From a virus, in the IMG/VR virus record IMGVR_UViG_3300047316_000025, positions 1-26,763 of that record: a DNA stretch of 26,763 nt, one strand, 5' to 3'. The notes below the pieces were generated by a model, which was not told the origin of the DNA, made no database searches, and worked only from the letters and a program-made list of their open reading frames with translations. Positions within the stretch are counted from its first letter, which is position 1. Each line of letters opens with the position of its first letter. The position numbers and the translations under genes were made by a program. Shown here piece by piece: positions 1 to 7,008 of the stretch.

Positions 1-4
1 CAAA

Positions 5-739
5 ATGTCGGAAACCATGACTAAGAAGGCTACCCGGAAGATCGTGAAGAAGGTCGATGGGGTTTGTGTGATCTATAGCGACGGCTCGATCCGGCTCGAC
101 AAGGTGCGGCTGTCCTACCCGTGGGTGGGCAAGGCGCAGAAGAACGTCAACGAGAAAACGGGTGAAGAAACGGCGTCTTACAGCGTGTCTGCGATGCTGC
201 CGAAGACGACGCATCGTGCCGCTTTCGATGCGTGCGTTGAAGCGATCAAGGGTCTTGAGAAACAGATGACCGCCAAGGGAAAGGGTAAAGGCGGAGCGCC
301 GTTCAAGTATCAGACCGCCAAGAAGTTCATCAAGAACGGCGACGCGAAAGACGAGGACGGCGAGAGCCTGTACCCCAACAACCCGGAGTATCTGGGTCAC
401 TGGATCGTCAACGCGCGTTCGCCCAACCAGCCGCAAATCCGCGGCAAGCAGCGCGACGTTGAGACTGGCAAGCCGATGCGGCTCACGTCTGAACAGGCGC
501 AGAAGATGATCTACGGCGGGTGTTTCGCGACGGTGCTGATCCGGCCGTGGCCGCAGGACAACCAGTATGGCATCCGTGCCAATTCGGAACTCCTGGCCGT
601 GCAATGGCAGGCCAAGGGCGAGGCATTCGGCAACGCGCACCGGCTTGATGAAGACGATATCGACGACAGCCTGGACACTGATGCCGACGATGATGATCTG
701 TCGGATGACGGCGGCTTTGGTTCCGACGACGATCTGTAG
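5..739 (+). CDS. Enc34-type phage ssDNA-binding protein (DUF2815-like)
   Basis: Predicted single-stranded DNA-binding protein of 244 aa that would coat phage replication intermediates. After a Lys-rich N-terminus, a compact beta-rich core runs from about residue 17 to 205 (DKVRLSYPWV near the start, YLGHWIVNARS and a GGCFATVLIRPW strand later), typical of the Enc34/DUF2815 OB-fold family. The last ~32 residues are almost entirely Asp/Ser/Gly and end in DDDL, resembling the acidic C-terminal tip with which SSBs recruit partner proteins. It sits two bases upstream of the DNA polymerase gene; DUF2815, family A polymerase, VRR-NUC and SNF2 genes commonly cluster in phages, which supports the call. 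The start could be the ATG at 5 or at 17; the window edge hides any ribosome-binding site. Family assignment is by sequence resemblance. Confidence 0.85.
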   Translation: MSETMTKKATRKIVKKVDGVCVIYSDGSIRLDKVRLSYPWVGKAQKNVNEKTGEETASYSVSAMLPKTTHRAAFDACVEAIKGLEKQMTAKGKGKGGAPFKYQTAKKFIKNGDAKDEDGESLYPNNPEYLGHWIVNARSPNQPQIRGKQRDVETGKPMRLTSEQAQKMIYGGCFATVLIRPWPQDNQYGIRANSELLAVQWQAKGEAFGNAHRLDEDDIDDSLDTDADDDDLSDDGGFGSDDDL

Positions 740-741
740 GC

Positions 742-2877
742 ATGTCGCCATTGGATGGTGGGCACGCCTATGTGCAATCCGCCGCAGGAAGACGACGGGC
801 AAAGCCCGTCGTCCACCTGTCCCTCGACTATGAGACCTATAGCGAGGCTGAACTTGTGGGGCCTCGCAGCGTTGGCGTTTGGCAGTATAGCGTCCATCCG
901 TCAACTGAAGTTCTCATGGTCGCCTATCGCCTGGGAGGTAAAGCCAATCCGGTCAAGCATGTCGATCTGACCGCCGAACCGTTCCCGGCGGAATTATACG
1001 ACGCCCTGTGCGATCCGACTGTTGAACGCTGGGGTTTTAACGCCGCCTTCGAGCGGCTTATCACCAAGAACGTCCTTCACATTCCCACCCCGTACGAGGG
1101 GTGGCGTTGCACGATGGCGCTGGCCAACATGCAAAGTTTCACTGGCGATCTGTACGCGGTCGGCACCGCGATGGGCCTTGACGGCACGAAGCTGAAAGAC
1201 AAGCGGGGCCAACAACTGATCCGCCTGTTCTGCGGCCCGCAGAAGGTCAGTAAGAACAGGCCCCTCGCGCGCAGGACCAGCGGTACCAATCCTTTTGAGT
1301 GGGAAGAGTTCTGCGAGTATAACATACAGGACGTTGTGGCCGAGGAAGAGATACAGGAAAAATTGATCCGGTTTGAAATCCCCGACGATGAATGGGCGAT
1401 GTACGAGATCGATCAGCGGATCAACGACATCGGTCTGCCAGTCAATCGCCGGTTCGTGGAACAGGCTCAGATCAAGTCGGATACCCGGAAAGAAGAATTG
1501 TTCTGGGACATGCTTGAATTGACCAAGTTGGCCAATCCGAACTCGACCGGGAAGTTACTTCCGTGGTTGCAAGATCGGGGCTATCCGTTCGCCGATTTGC
1601 AGAAGAACACGGTCACGAAGGTTCTGAACCTCGACAAAGAGGAGCCGATTTTAGACGACGATGCCAGGAAGGCGCTTCGTCTTCGCCGGTTCATCAGTCA
1701 GACCAGCGTGAAGAAGTTCCCAGCGATCCTGCGCCGCCTGTCACCTGACGATCACTTGCGCCACACGTTGCAATACGGCGGCGCGGCCAGGACGCTTCGG
1801 TGGGCCGGTCGTGGGCCGCAGCCGCACAATCTGACCAGAACGCCTAAGCTCTTGGAGGCTGATGACGATGGCGACTGGTCACGCCTGACGATCTGTGCCG
1901 ACATCATCGAGAACGGCACGTACTCCGATCTCCAGATGTTCATGAGCGAGCCGATGATTGCTCTGGCAGGCTCGGTGAGAAGTAGCTTCCAGGCTCATCC
2001 GGGGTACGAACTTCGGGTGTGCGACCTGAAGGCGATCGAGAGCGCGGTGATCGCATGGCTTGCCGGTTGTGACCGGATGCTTGACGTGTTCCGCGATGGT
2101 CGTGATCCCTACAAGGATTTCGGGGTAGAACTCTATAAAAAGTCATACGACGATATCACCGGCTCGGAGCGGACGATCTGCAAACCAGCCGTGCTTGGCT
2201 GCGCCTATCAGCTTGGCGGCGGCAAAATGAAGAACGGCAAACGCACCGGGTTGTGGGGCTACGCCGAAGCTATGGGCGTCAACATCACGGAGCAAGAAGC
2301 GTGGCAACACGTCAAGCTGTTCCGCGAAACCTACGCCGAGATACCGTTGCTGTGGGACCATCTCGACTTCGCCGCGCGGTCGGCGCTCGCAGGGCGACCA
2401 CGGACGGTCCACGGCAAGCTACAGTTCGAGATGGACGGGCCATATCTCACGGTGCGTCTGCCCAGCGGACGGAAGATGTACTACTACCGCCCGAGGATCG
2501 TGACCAAGGAGTTCGAGGGCAAGGACAGGATCACCGGGGAACCCACCGTGTTCACGCGCGAAGTGCTGTCCTACATGGGCAAGAACCAGTTCACTCATCA
2601 GTGGGGCCGTGTCTACAGCAGCCCCGGCAAGCAGGCTGAGAATGTCACGCAAGCGACGGCGCGTGAAATCCTGGCCATCGGCATCCGGCGGGCACACGAA
2701 GAAGGCTTCAATATCGTCGGTTCGGTTCATGACGAAATCGTTTGCCATCAACGCAAGGGCGACAACTACTACACAGTCGAACGGTTGCGCGAGTGCATGA
2801 TCGGGGAGATCGCCTGGGCGACCGGTTTGCCTCTCGATGCGTCTGGCTATTCCCATACCGTGTACCGGAAGGATTGA
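742..2877 (+). CDS. Family A DNA polymerase with 3'-5' exonuclease domain
   Basis: Replicative phage DNA polymerase, 711 aa. The N-terminal part carries a DEDD-type proofreading exonuclease: LDYETY (D29, E31), then WGFNAAFE, then YNIQDVV as the third acidic motif. The polymerase part shows motif A VCDLKAIES (D428), motif B starting at K481 with a YQLGGGK stretch, and motif C HDE (H663-D664-E665). These are the catalytic metal-binding residues of the PolA superfamily, so the enzyme looks intact. No 5'-3' nuclease domain is present, which is usual for phage versions. The ATG at 742 follows the SSB stop by two bases; a slightly later start cannot be excluded because the first ~22 residues look unconserved. 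It contains two copies of the dispersed palindrome, at 1550 (encoding GKLLP) and a degenerate one at 1978. Confidence 0.95.
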   Translation: MSPLDGGHAYVQSAAGRRRAKPVVHLSLDYETYSEAELVGPRSVGVWQYSVHPSTEVLMVAYRLGGKANPVKHVDLTAEPFPAELYDALCDPTVERWGFNAAFERLITKNVLHIPTPYEGWRCTMALANMQSFTGDLYAVGTAMGLDGTKLKDKRGQQLIRLFCGPQKVSKNRPLARRTSGTNPFEWEEFCEYNIQDVVAEEEIQEKLIRFEIPDDEWAMYEIDQRINDIGLPVNRRFVEQAQIKSDTRKEELFWDMLELTKLANPNSTGKLLPWLQDRGYPFADLQKNTVTKVLNLDKEEPILDDDARKALRLRRFISQTSVKKFPAILRRLSPDDHLRHTLQYGGAARTLRWAGRGPQPHNLTRTPKLLEADDDGDWSRLTICADIIENGTYSDLQMFMSEPMIALAGSVRSSFQAHPGYELRVCDLKAIESAVIAWLAGCDRMLDVFRDGRDPYKDFGVELYKKSYDDITGSERTICKPAVLGCAYQLGGGKMKNGKRTGLWGYAEAMGVNITEQEAWQHVKLFRETYAEIPLLWDHLDFAARSALAGRPRTVHGKLQFEMDGPYLTVRLPSGRKMYYYRPRIVTKEFEGKDRITGEPTVFTREVLSYMGKNQFTHQWGRVYSSPGKQAENVTQATAREILAIGIRRAHEEGFNIVGSVHDEIVCHQRKGDNYYTVERLRECMIGEIAWATGLPLDASGYSHTVYRKD
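1550..1562. repeat. Dispersed palindrome, perfect copy (centre T)
   Basis: GGAAGTTACTTCC inside the DNA polymerase gene, between the exonuclease and polymerase motifs, read as GKLLP. First copy in the window; none was found in 1-1549. Confidence 0.95.
1978..1990. repeat. Dispersed palindrome, degenerate copy
   Basis: AGAAGTAGCTTCC, two mismatches to GGAAGTNACTTCC, in the polymerase gene (read RSSF) about 35 bases before motif A. May be decayed or coincidental. Confidence 0.5.
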
Positions 2878-2881
2878 TACG

Positions 2882-3067
2882 ATGTGGTATAAAGTCGATT
2901 GGGCTGAAGCTAATTCGCTCGGTACAACGAGGACGGAACATATCGAGGCGACCGATCTCGTTGAGGCACTGAAACTGGTGGCTGAAGACACCTTGTTGGT
3001 GGATTTGGCGGGTTGTTGTTTTGTGGTGCGTGTTGCGGGACCGCCGTCAGAAGGGGATAAATCATGA
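2882..3067 (+). CDS. Hypothetical 61-aa protein
   Basis: Unrecognised small protein beginning MWYKVDWAEAN. The ATG at 2882 is four bases after the polymerase stop, and the stop overlaps the next start in an ATGA arrangement, so it is translated as part of the replication operon. The middle part (EATDLVEALKLVAED) should be helical and the end (LLVDLAGCCFVVRVAG) a short hydrophobic beta-like segment rather than a clear membrane helix. It resembles small phage proteins of unknown role located beside polymerase genes. Coding is supported by the tight spacing; function is unknown. Confidence 0.6.
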   Translation: MWYKVDWAEANSLGTTRTEHIEATDLVEALKLVAEDTLLVDLAGCCFVVRVAGPPSEGDKS

Positions 3068-3294
3068 CCCAAGATGCCACGTCAGTCATGCTGGCCGAGC
3101 TTGCCATTAGCCTGCGAAAGATGCTATACTGTGTAGATTGGTTAGCGGATCGTCACGACATCGATCTTGCTGAACCAACTCCCGACAAGAGCCGACAACT
3201 AGACCTTCCGCTGTTCCTGACAGACGGGGGGCAATCCGCGAGAAGTAACTTCCATAATGGAGGACCAAGTGACGACCCAGGTAGAAACCATTGA
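3064..3294 (+). CDS. Hypothetical 76-aa protein
   Basis: Unrecognised protein starting MTQDATSVMLAELA. Its start overlaps the previous stop by four bases (ATGA), a strong sign of translational coupling. The first ~35 residues are predicted helical, the rest is polar with a Pro-rich linker. The last ~18 codons overlap the next gene and contain a copy of the palindrome (3241), read here as RSNF; that tail therefore looks shaped by the DNA site and the overlap rather than by a conserved fold. No function can be given. Confidence 0.5.
   Translation: MTQDATSVMLAELAISLRKMLYCVDWLADRHDIDLAEPTPDKSRQLDLPLFLTDGGQSARSNFHNGGPSDDPGRNH
3241..3253. repeat. Dispersed palindrome, one mismatch
   Basis: AGAAGTAACTTCC, just before the ATG at 3257 and inside the overlapping end of the upstream gene (read RSNF). 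Confidence 0.8.
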
Positions 3295-3640
3295 GGACAT
3301 AATCGAAGCGGCTAACCATCTCGGTTGGTATTTGGTTACGCTTTGTCAGTATGGTCTGAAAGGCGATATCGTCTATCGTGCGACGTTCCAGCATCGTACC
3401 CTGAACGGTGCGACCGAGAACGTCTTCAGCGAATACGAAGATGCGACCGATGCGTACACCGCGATGTTGAACGCGTTTGAGCGGTGCAAATTCATGGCTA
3501 AGAAACAAGAACCGGTGAAGCTGATTAAGGCACCAGTGGAACCGGCCATACCACCGAAGTTGGAGAAGTCGCTCGCCAAGGCGATCGACGCCAATTGGTT
3601 CGCGAGGAAAACTGTAGGTGCGTCCCGAAGAGCGCGTTGA
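3257..3640 (+). CDS. Hypothetical 127-aa protein
   Basis: Unrecognised protein. The N-terminal ~80 residues form an alternating helix/strand pattern (TIEDIIEAANHLGWYLVTLCQY, split here as a helix then a strand; later NVFSEYEDATDAYTAMLNAF), possibly a small dsRBD-like or ferredoxin-like alpha/beta fold, though I do not recognise a family. The C-terminus is Lys/Pro-rich and basic, ending ASRRAR, and could bind nucleic acid. Start choice is ambiguous: ATG at 3257 has AGAAG from the palindrome copy at 3241 as a possible ribosome-binding site, whereas GTG at 3269 has a better GGAGG at 3259-3263 with 5-base spacing. It overlaps both neighbours. Confidence 0.6.
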   Translation: MEDQVTTQVETIEDIIEAANHLGWYLVTLCQYGLKGDIVYRATFQHRTLNGATENVFSEYEDATDAYTAMLNAFERCKFMAKKQEPVKLIKAPVEPAIPPKLEKSLAKAIDANWFARKTVGASRRAR

Positions 3641-3941
3641 GAGTACGATTTGCAGAGAGGCTGTGCGGGCCGGATGGAAGACATATAAACTGTCTTTCAT
3701 CGGGACGCGCGGTGCGCCTGATCGTATATTCGGTCGGAACCGCAGGACTGTGCTGATCGAGTTCAAACGCCCCGGTAAAGGACTGACGCGCCAGCAATTG
3801 AAACGACGCAGTGAACTCATCGAAGACTTCGGCTTCGAAGTGTACTGGGCGGATAATCTGGACGATGCTCGTGAAATCCTTGATCTGAAGGGGAATGAAG
3901 ATGACGAGGAGTATATACAGCATCCCGAGCGTGATGGATAA
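3618..3941 (+). CDS. VRR-NUC domain nuclease
   Basis: Small stand-alone VRR-NUC (PD-(D/E)xK superfamily) nuclease of 107 aa, close to the usual length of phage versions. The signature is complete: an N-terminal helix with E8, then RGAPDRIF with D35, then LIEFKRPG with E48 and K50, then QQ at 59-60 in the following helix. Phage VRR-NUC proteins are thought to act as structure-specific nucleases in replication or recombination, and they usually lie beside a SNF2 helicase and family A polymerase, as here. Start is the GTG at 3618, overlapping the previous gene by 23 bases; the residues right after it (RPEERVESTI) match the family's usual N-terminus. The C-terminal ~15 residues are acidic. Confidence 0.88.
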   Translation: MRPEERVESTICREAVRAGWKTYKLSFIGTRGAPDRIFGRNRRTVLIEFKRPGKGLTRQQLKRRSELIEDFGFEVYWADNLDDAREILDLKGNEDDEEYIQHPERDG

Positions 3942-4131
3942 GATCGAGTATTTGGACACTGAGGACGAAGACGACTATTCCGACATCCCCAATTGGGACG
4001 GCATGATCGACCAGTGGACCGATCTCGCCATACTGGTCGGCAAGACGTGGTTTCCGATCAGCCAGTTGCGAAGGACAGAAGACGAAGAGATCTATGCCTC
4101 GAATTGGATACTCGAACAGAAAGGATATTAG
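3901..4131 (+). CDS. Hypothetical acidic 76-aa protein
   Basis: Unrecognised protein. I choose the ATG at 3901 because AAGGGG (3888-3893) lies seven bases upstream; an in-frame ATG at 3895 is too close to that site. It overlaps the VRR-NUC gene by 41 bases. Residues ~18-30 are a run of Asp/Glu (DTEDEDDYSD) followed by a Trp-containing alpha/beta segment (WTDLAILVGKTWFPISQL). The acidic surface could mimic DNA or bind the neighbouring nuclease or helicase, but this is inference only. Confidence 0.55.
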   Translation: MTRSIYSIPSVMDKIEYLDTEDEDDYSDIPNWDGMIDQWTDLAILVGKTWFPISQLRRTEDEEIYASNWILEQKGY

Positions 4132-4171
4132 CTGACGACCAAGAACCTTCGTGGTGAGGTCGGAGGGCGGC

Positions 4172-4204
4172 CCTGCGCCCGGTAAGACGAACGCCGGGCG
4201 CAGG
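4172..4204 (+). other. Strong GC hairpin upstream of helicase gene
   Basis: A perfect 11-bp inverted repeat, CCTGCGCCCGG / CCGGGCGCAGG, with an 11-base loop. It lies in the only ~100-base non-coding gap of the replication module (4132-4232). There is no T-tract after it, so it is not a textbook intrinsic terminator; it could protect mRNA, attenuate transcription, or mark the edge of an inserted gene. The rest of the gap holds nothing else I can name. Confidence 0.6.
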
Positions 4205-4232
4205 CGACTGCCTCAACATGAAGGGTAACGAA

Positions 4233-5738
4233 ATGTCCGGAAGTAACTTCCACCAAGAATTGGTTCGACGACGGAACTCTGCCTTTCGATGTTTCAGCCT
4301 GCTGCACGATTATCAGAGTGAACAGGCCATTCCTTTCCTCATGGACAATCCGTTCAGTGCGGCGTTCATGGACATGGGCCTCGGCAAGACGGTTGCGATC
4401 CTGACCGTTCTTCAACGCCTGTTCACGCGCGGGCTCATCCACAAAGTTCTCATCATCGCCCCGTTGCGCGTTGCCGTACAGACGTGGCCGACTGAACTTA
4501 AAGAATGGTCACATACTTGGTGGCTCACGTACACGTTGATCCGCGCTAACGAGCGTCACCCAGGTCTGCTCGACGCCCAGGCAGCGGCACGCAAGGCCAA
4601 TCCACTCGCGTCCAATCACGCCGCTGGTAAAGCCAAGACCGCGCACATCGAATTGCAGCGGCGCGAACTGGCGTCACGCCCGACCATGATCCACATCATC
4701 AATCGGGAAGCCGTCGATTGGCTGGTGAATTTCTACGGCAAGAAATGGCCGTACGACACGGTGATTGTGGATGAAAGCAAGAACTTCGCCGATAAGAATG
4801 CCGCCCGGTGGAAGGCATTGAACAAGGTGCGACCGTTCATGCAGCGGATGCACCTGTTGAGTGGCGTCCCTGCGCCCGAAGGCATCGAAAATTACTTCGC
4901 TCAAATTTATCTGCTCGATCGCGGTGAACGCTTCGGCAGGAGCCTGACGGCGTTTCGTGAGAACTACATGATCCATCAACCGTGGAAGCATCGCTGGATA
5001 CCGCGCGACGGGGCACCGCTTCAGGTCGCCAACAAGATCAAAGACCTCTGTATCGTCATGCGGGAAGAGGACTTCCTGAAGCGAGACAAGGCCATCGTCA
5101 TCGAGCGTCCGATCCTGCTGGAGCCGGAAGAACTGCGGCTGTACGCCAAGTTTGAGCGCGACATGATCCTCGATCTGCCCGAGGTCGAGATCGAAGCCAA
5201 GAGCGGCGGATCGCTGGCCGGGAAGTTACTTCAAATGGCTAGCGGCGCGGTCTACGATGAGACCGGCAAGTGGCACCACATCCACGACCACAAACTGGAG
5301 GAACTGAAAGAACTTGTGGCTGAAGCGCAGGGATCACCGCTGCTTGTGGCGTATTGGCACCGGTCTTCGCTGGAACGTCTGCAAAAGACGTTTCCGAAAG
5401 CTGTTAAGATGGATCGTGAGGGAAGATGCGTGAAGCCGTGGAACGAGGGCAAAATAGCGATGCTGCTCGTGCATCCGCGCAGTGCCGGTCATGGCCTCAA
5501 CATGCAGCACGGTCCCGGCCATATCTTAATTTGGTTTGACAACCCTATGCCTTTGGACGATTATTTGCAGATGAACAAGCGCCTCGATAGGCCAGGACAG
5601 AAGAGGATTGTTCGTGTTTACCATTTGGTTGCACACGATACTGTTGATGCTACTGTGGTTCCTGTTCTGCGCGGTAAGGATGACGCGCAGGATGCCGTGA
5701 AAAAATACATCCGTGACCTCCGAGGAAAATGGAAGTGA
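4233..5738 (+). CDS. SNF2-family DEAD/DEAH-like helicase
   Basis: Superfamily 2 ATPase, 501 aa, with both RecA-like domains. Walker A is MGLGKT (K52), the DEAH-box equivalent is VDESKN (D180-E181), motif III appears as LLSGVPAP, and the C-terminal domain ends with QMNKRLDRPGQ, the arginine-finger motif VI of SNF2 enzymes. Phage members of this group probably remodel DNA during replication or recombination beside the polymerase and VRR-NUC. The start at 4233 is preferred over the in-frame ATG at 4218 because GAAGGG (4220-4225) sits seven bases before it. A perfect palindrome copy (4239) forms codons 3-6 (GSNF), a one-mismatch copy lies at 5221 (GKLLQ) and a third perfect copy spans the stop codon at 5731. 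Confidence 0.92.
   Translation: MSGSNFHQELVRRRNSAFRCFSLLHDYQSEQAIPFLMDNPFSAAFMDMGLGKTVAILTVLQRLFTRGLIHKVLIIAPLRVAVQTWPTELKEWSHTWWLTYTLIRANERHPGLLDAQAAARKANPLASNHAAGKAKTAHIELQRRELASRPTMIHIINREAVDWLVNFYGKKWPYDTVIVDESKNFADKNAARWKALNKVRPFMQRMHLLSGVPAPEGIENYFAQIYLLDRGERFGRSLTAFRENYMIHQPWKHRWIPRDGAPLQVANKIKDLCIVMREEDFLKRDKAIVIERPILLEPEELRLYAKFERDMILDLPEVEIEAKSGGSLAGKLLQMASGAVYDETGKWHHIHDHKLEELKELVAEAQGSPLLVAYWHRSSLERLQKTFPKAVKMDREGRCVKPWNEGKIAMLLVHPRSAGHGLNMQHGPGHILIWFDNPMPLDDYLQMNKRLDRPGQKRIVRVYHLVAHDTVDATVVPVLRGKDDAQDAVKKYIRDLRGKWK
4239..4251. repeat. Dispersed palindrome, perfect copy (centre A)
   Basis: GGAAGTAACTTCC forming codons 3-6 (GSNF) of the SNF2 helicase, six bases after its ATG. Confidence 0.95.
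5221..5233. repeat. Dispersed palindrome, one mismatch
   Basis: GGAAGTTACTTCA in the helicase gene, read GKLLQ; the last base departs from the consensus. Confidence 0.8.
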
Positions 5739-5902
5739 CTTCCGAGATCAATCCGCCGCCTCATCTCGATGAATACGAGGCTCTTGTCAGAGCGTCCAGC
5801 GCGCCTGCGGTGTTGTTGGTCGATCGTGATTTGATGCGCGGGTTGTTGGACTACCTGCGTGATCTGGAACGTAAGGTTGATCCGAAAGGAGCATTCTGGT
5901 GA
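5729..5902 (+). CDS. Hypothetical 57-aa protein
   Basis: Small ORF starting at ATG 5729 inside the last codons of the helicase gene and ending at TGA 5900-5902, overlapping the next GTG start (GTGA). It fills exactly the gap between its neighbours, which supports it being real. The protein begins MEVTSEINPPP, so its codons 2-5 are made by the palindrome copy at 5731; the remainder is a helical segment (LVDRDLMRGLLDYLRDLERK). GAGGA at 5722-5726 is a possible but very close ribosome-binding site. No family recognised. Confidence 0.55.
   Translation: MEVTSEINPPPHLDEYEALVRASSAPAVLLVDRDLMRGLLDYLRDLERKVDPKGAFW
5731..5743. repeat. Dispersed palindrome, perfect arms (centre G)
   Basis: GGAAGTGACTTCC. 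Its centre contains the helicase stop TGA (5736-5738), and it also forms codons 2-5 (EVTS) of the next small ORF. Confidence 0.9.
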
Positions 5903-6162
5903 GCGGATTACCATGGACTAAATGGCCGGATGAACGAATTGCGCGGCTCCGCGAGCTTGAAGCGCAGGGTTTGCCGATCCGAGAGATCGGGCGTCGTCTC
6001 GGCTTTGCGCCGACGACAATCCGTCGTCAACTCATATCTTGCGGCGCGCAGCGGTCGGTACCACGACCAAGTTTCACGAAATCGCCGGTCGAAAACGTAC
6101 CGTTGCGGCGTCCTAAAGGCGTCTCGACGCTTCCACCACTTGCATCACTGAGGGACGAATGA
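5899..6162 (+). CDS. Helix-turn-helix protein, GcrA-like N-terminus
   Basis: DNA-binding candidate of 87 aa starting with GTG at 5899 (GTGA overlap with the preceding stop). Residues ~6-48 (WPDERIARLRELEAQG, then IREIGRRLGFAPTTIRRQL) read as a helix-turn-helix resembling the N-terminal domain of GcrA-type alphaproteobacterial regulators and resolvase-like HTH modules. The C-terminal ~40 residues are Pro/Ser-rich and probably disordered. Position just before the terminase genes is a common place for small phage regulators or packaging accessories. It is the only clear small DNA-binding regulator in the window and so a weak candidate for recognising the dispersed palindrome, though there is no direct evidence. 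Confidence 0.7.
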   Translation: MSGLPWTKWPDERIARLRELEAQGLPIREIGRRLGFAPTTIRRQLISCGAQRSVPRPSFTKSPVENVPLRRPKGVSTLPPLASLRDE

Positions 6163-6392
6163 CTGGGCACGTTTGTCACTGGCCCGGTTGCTCCACTAAA
6201 GTGCCGCCCGCGATGTGGGGTTGCAAGCGCCATTGGTACATGCTGCCGAAACATCTCCGGGATAAAATATGGAAGACCTATGTGCCGGGACAGGAGATCA
6301 CCAAGACACCGCACATCGCGTACATCGAGGCGGCGAAAGAAGTGCAAGCGTGGATAGCCGGAGAGGACTGCACTGATGCCGCCAACCGATAA
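6159..6392 (+). CDS. Small zinc-binding phage protein
   Basis: A 77-aa protein whose N-terminus carries C6, C11, C22 and H25 in HVCHWPGCSTKVPPAMWGC followed by KRHW, a probable single zinc site. The following LPKHLRDKIWKTYVPGQE segment is typical of a family of short phage proteins found near terminase genes; the molecular role of that family is not known to me. It overlaps the previous gene by four bases (ATGA) and the small terminase gene by 17 bases, so it is translationally coupled to both. Zn binding is inferred from residue pattern only. Confidence 0.75.
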   Translation: MTGHVCHWPGCSTKVPPAMWGCKRHWYMLPKHLRDKIWKTYVPGQEITKTPHIAYIEAAKEVQAWIAGEDCTDAANR

Positions 6393-7008
6393 CGAACTCT
6401 TGGTGATGGGCGGCACGATCACCGATCTTGCCGCGCTGTTCGGCATCGATCGGAAGGAGGTCCGCAGCCGGATCGGGGATATCCCGCCACGTTCCAAACG
6501 CGGCAACCTCGATGTGTGGCGTGTGCGAGACGTTGCTCCCCGGCTTGTCAAGATGGACGACAGCATGACCGATCTGGTGCGGCGCGTCCTGGCGACACAC
6601 CACACCGATCTGCCCAAGATGCTGTCGAAAGAGTTCTGGTACGGGCAGAACCAACGGCTGAAATATCTTCAGTCGGTGGGTGAACTGTGGGATACTTCAG
6701 CCGTCGTAGAGTTGTGCGGCGAGGTCTTCAAGACGCTGCGCCTGTCGCTCATGCTCTCGGCCGACTCGGTAGGTCGCGAAACAGACTTGACGTTGAAACA
6801 ACGCCACATTATCGAAACCCTCATGTACACGGCCCTTGAGGACGTGCGGGAGAAATTAGTTGTCCGTCTCAACGACCTCCGACAGACTTCAGCGGGGAAG
6901 GCGTTTACACCGCAAGAAGGTGCCGCCGATTATGGAGATAGTGGGCCAAGTTATGACCCCTGGGGAGGACTCGGCCCGCCAGACGAAGACGGAGACGACG
7001 ACTTTTGA
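6376..7008 (+). CDS. Terminase small subunit (DUF1441/Nu1-like)
   Basis: Predicted DNA-recognition subunit of the packaging motor, 210 aa. The N-terminal ~50 residues form a winged-helix-like unit (TITDLAALFGIDRKEVRSRI, then a NLDVWRVRDVAP wing) as in lambda Nu1-like proteins; the remainder is helical and matches the layout of DUF1441 small terminases. GAGAGGA at 6361-6367 with 8-base spacing supports the ATG at 6376. It precedes and overlaps the large terminase gene. The C-terminus is acidic and ends DGDDDF, closely resembling an SSB-type tip. No palindrome copy occurs inside it. Confidence 0.8.
   Translation: MPPTDNELLVMGGTITDLAALFGIDRKEVRSRIGDIPPRSKRGNLDVWRVRDVAPRLVKMDDSMTDLVRRVLATHHTDLPKMLSKEFWYGQNQRLKYLQSVGELWDTSAVVELCGEVFKTLRLSLMLSADSVGRETDLTLKQRHIIETLMYTALEDVREKLVVRLNDLRQTSAGKAFTPQEGAADYGDSGPSYDPWGGLGPPDEDGDDDF

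Noticed and set aside
5063-5076. GGAAGAGGACTTCC, palindrome-like in the helicase gene
   Set aside because: Has both half-sites but a different centre length (14 bp) and codes for a normal protein stretch; not counted as a copy.
6860-6931. TTG start extending the large terminase upstream
   Set aside because: No ribosome-binding site and a basic, unconserved extension; ATG 6932 has AAGAAGG upstream.
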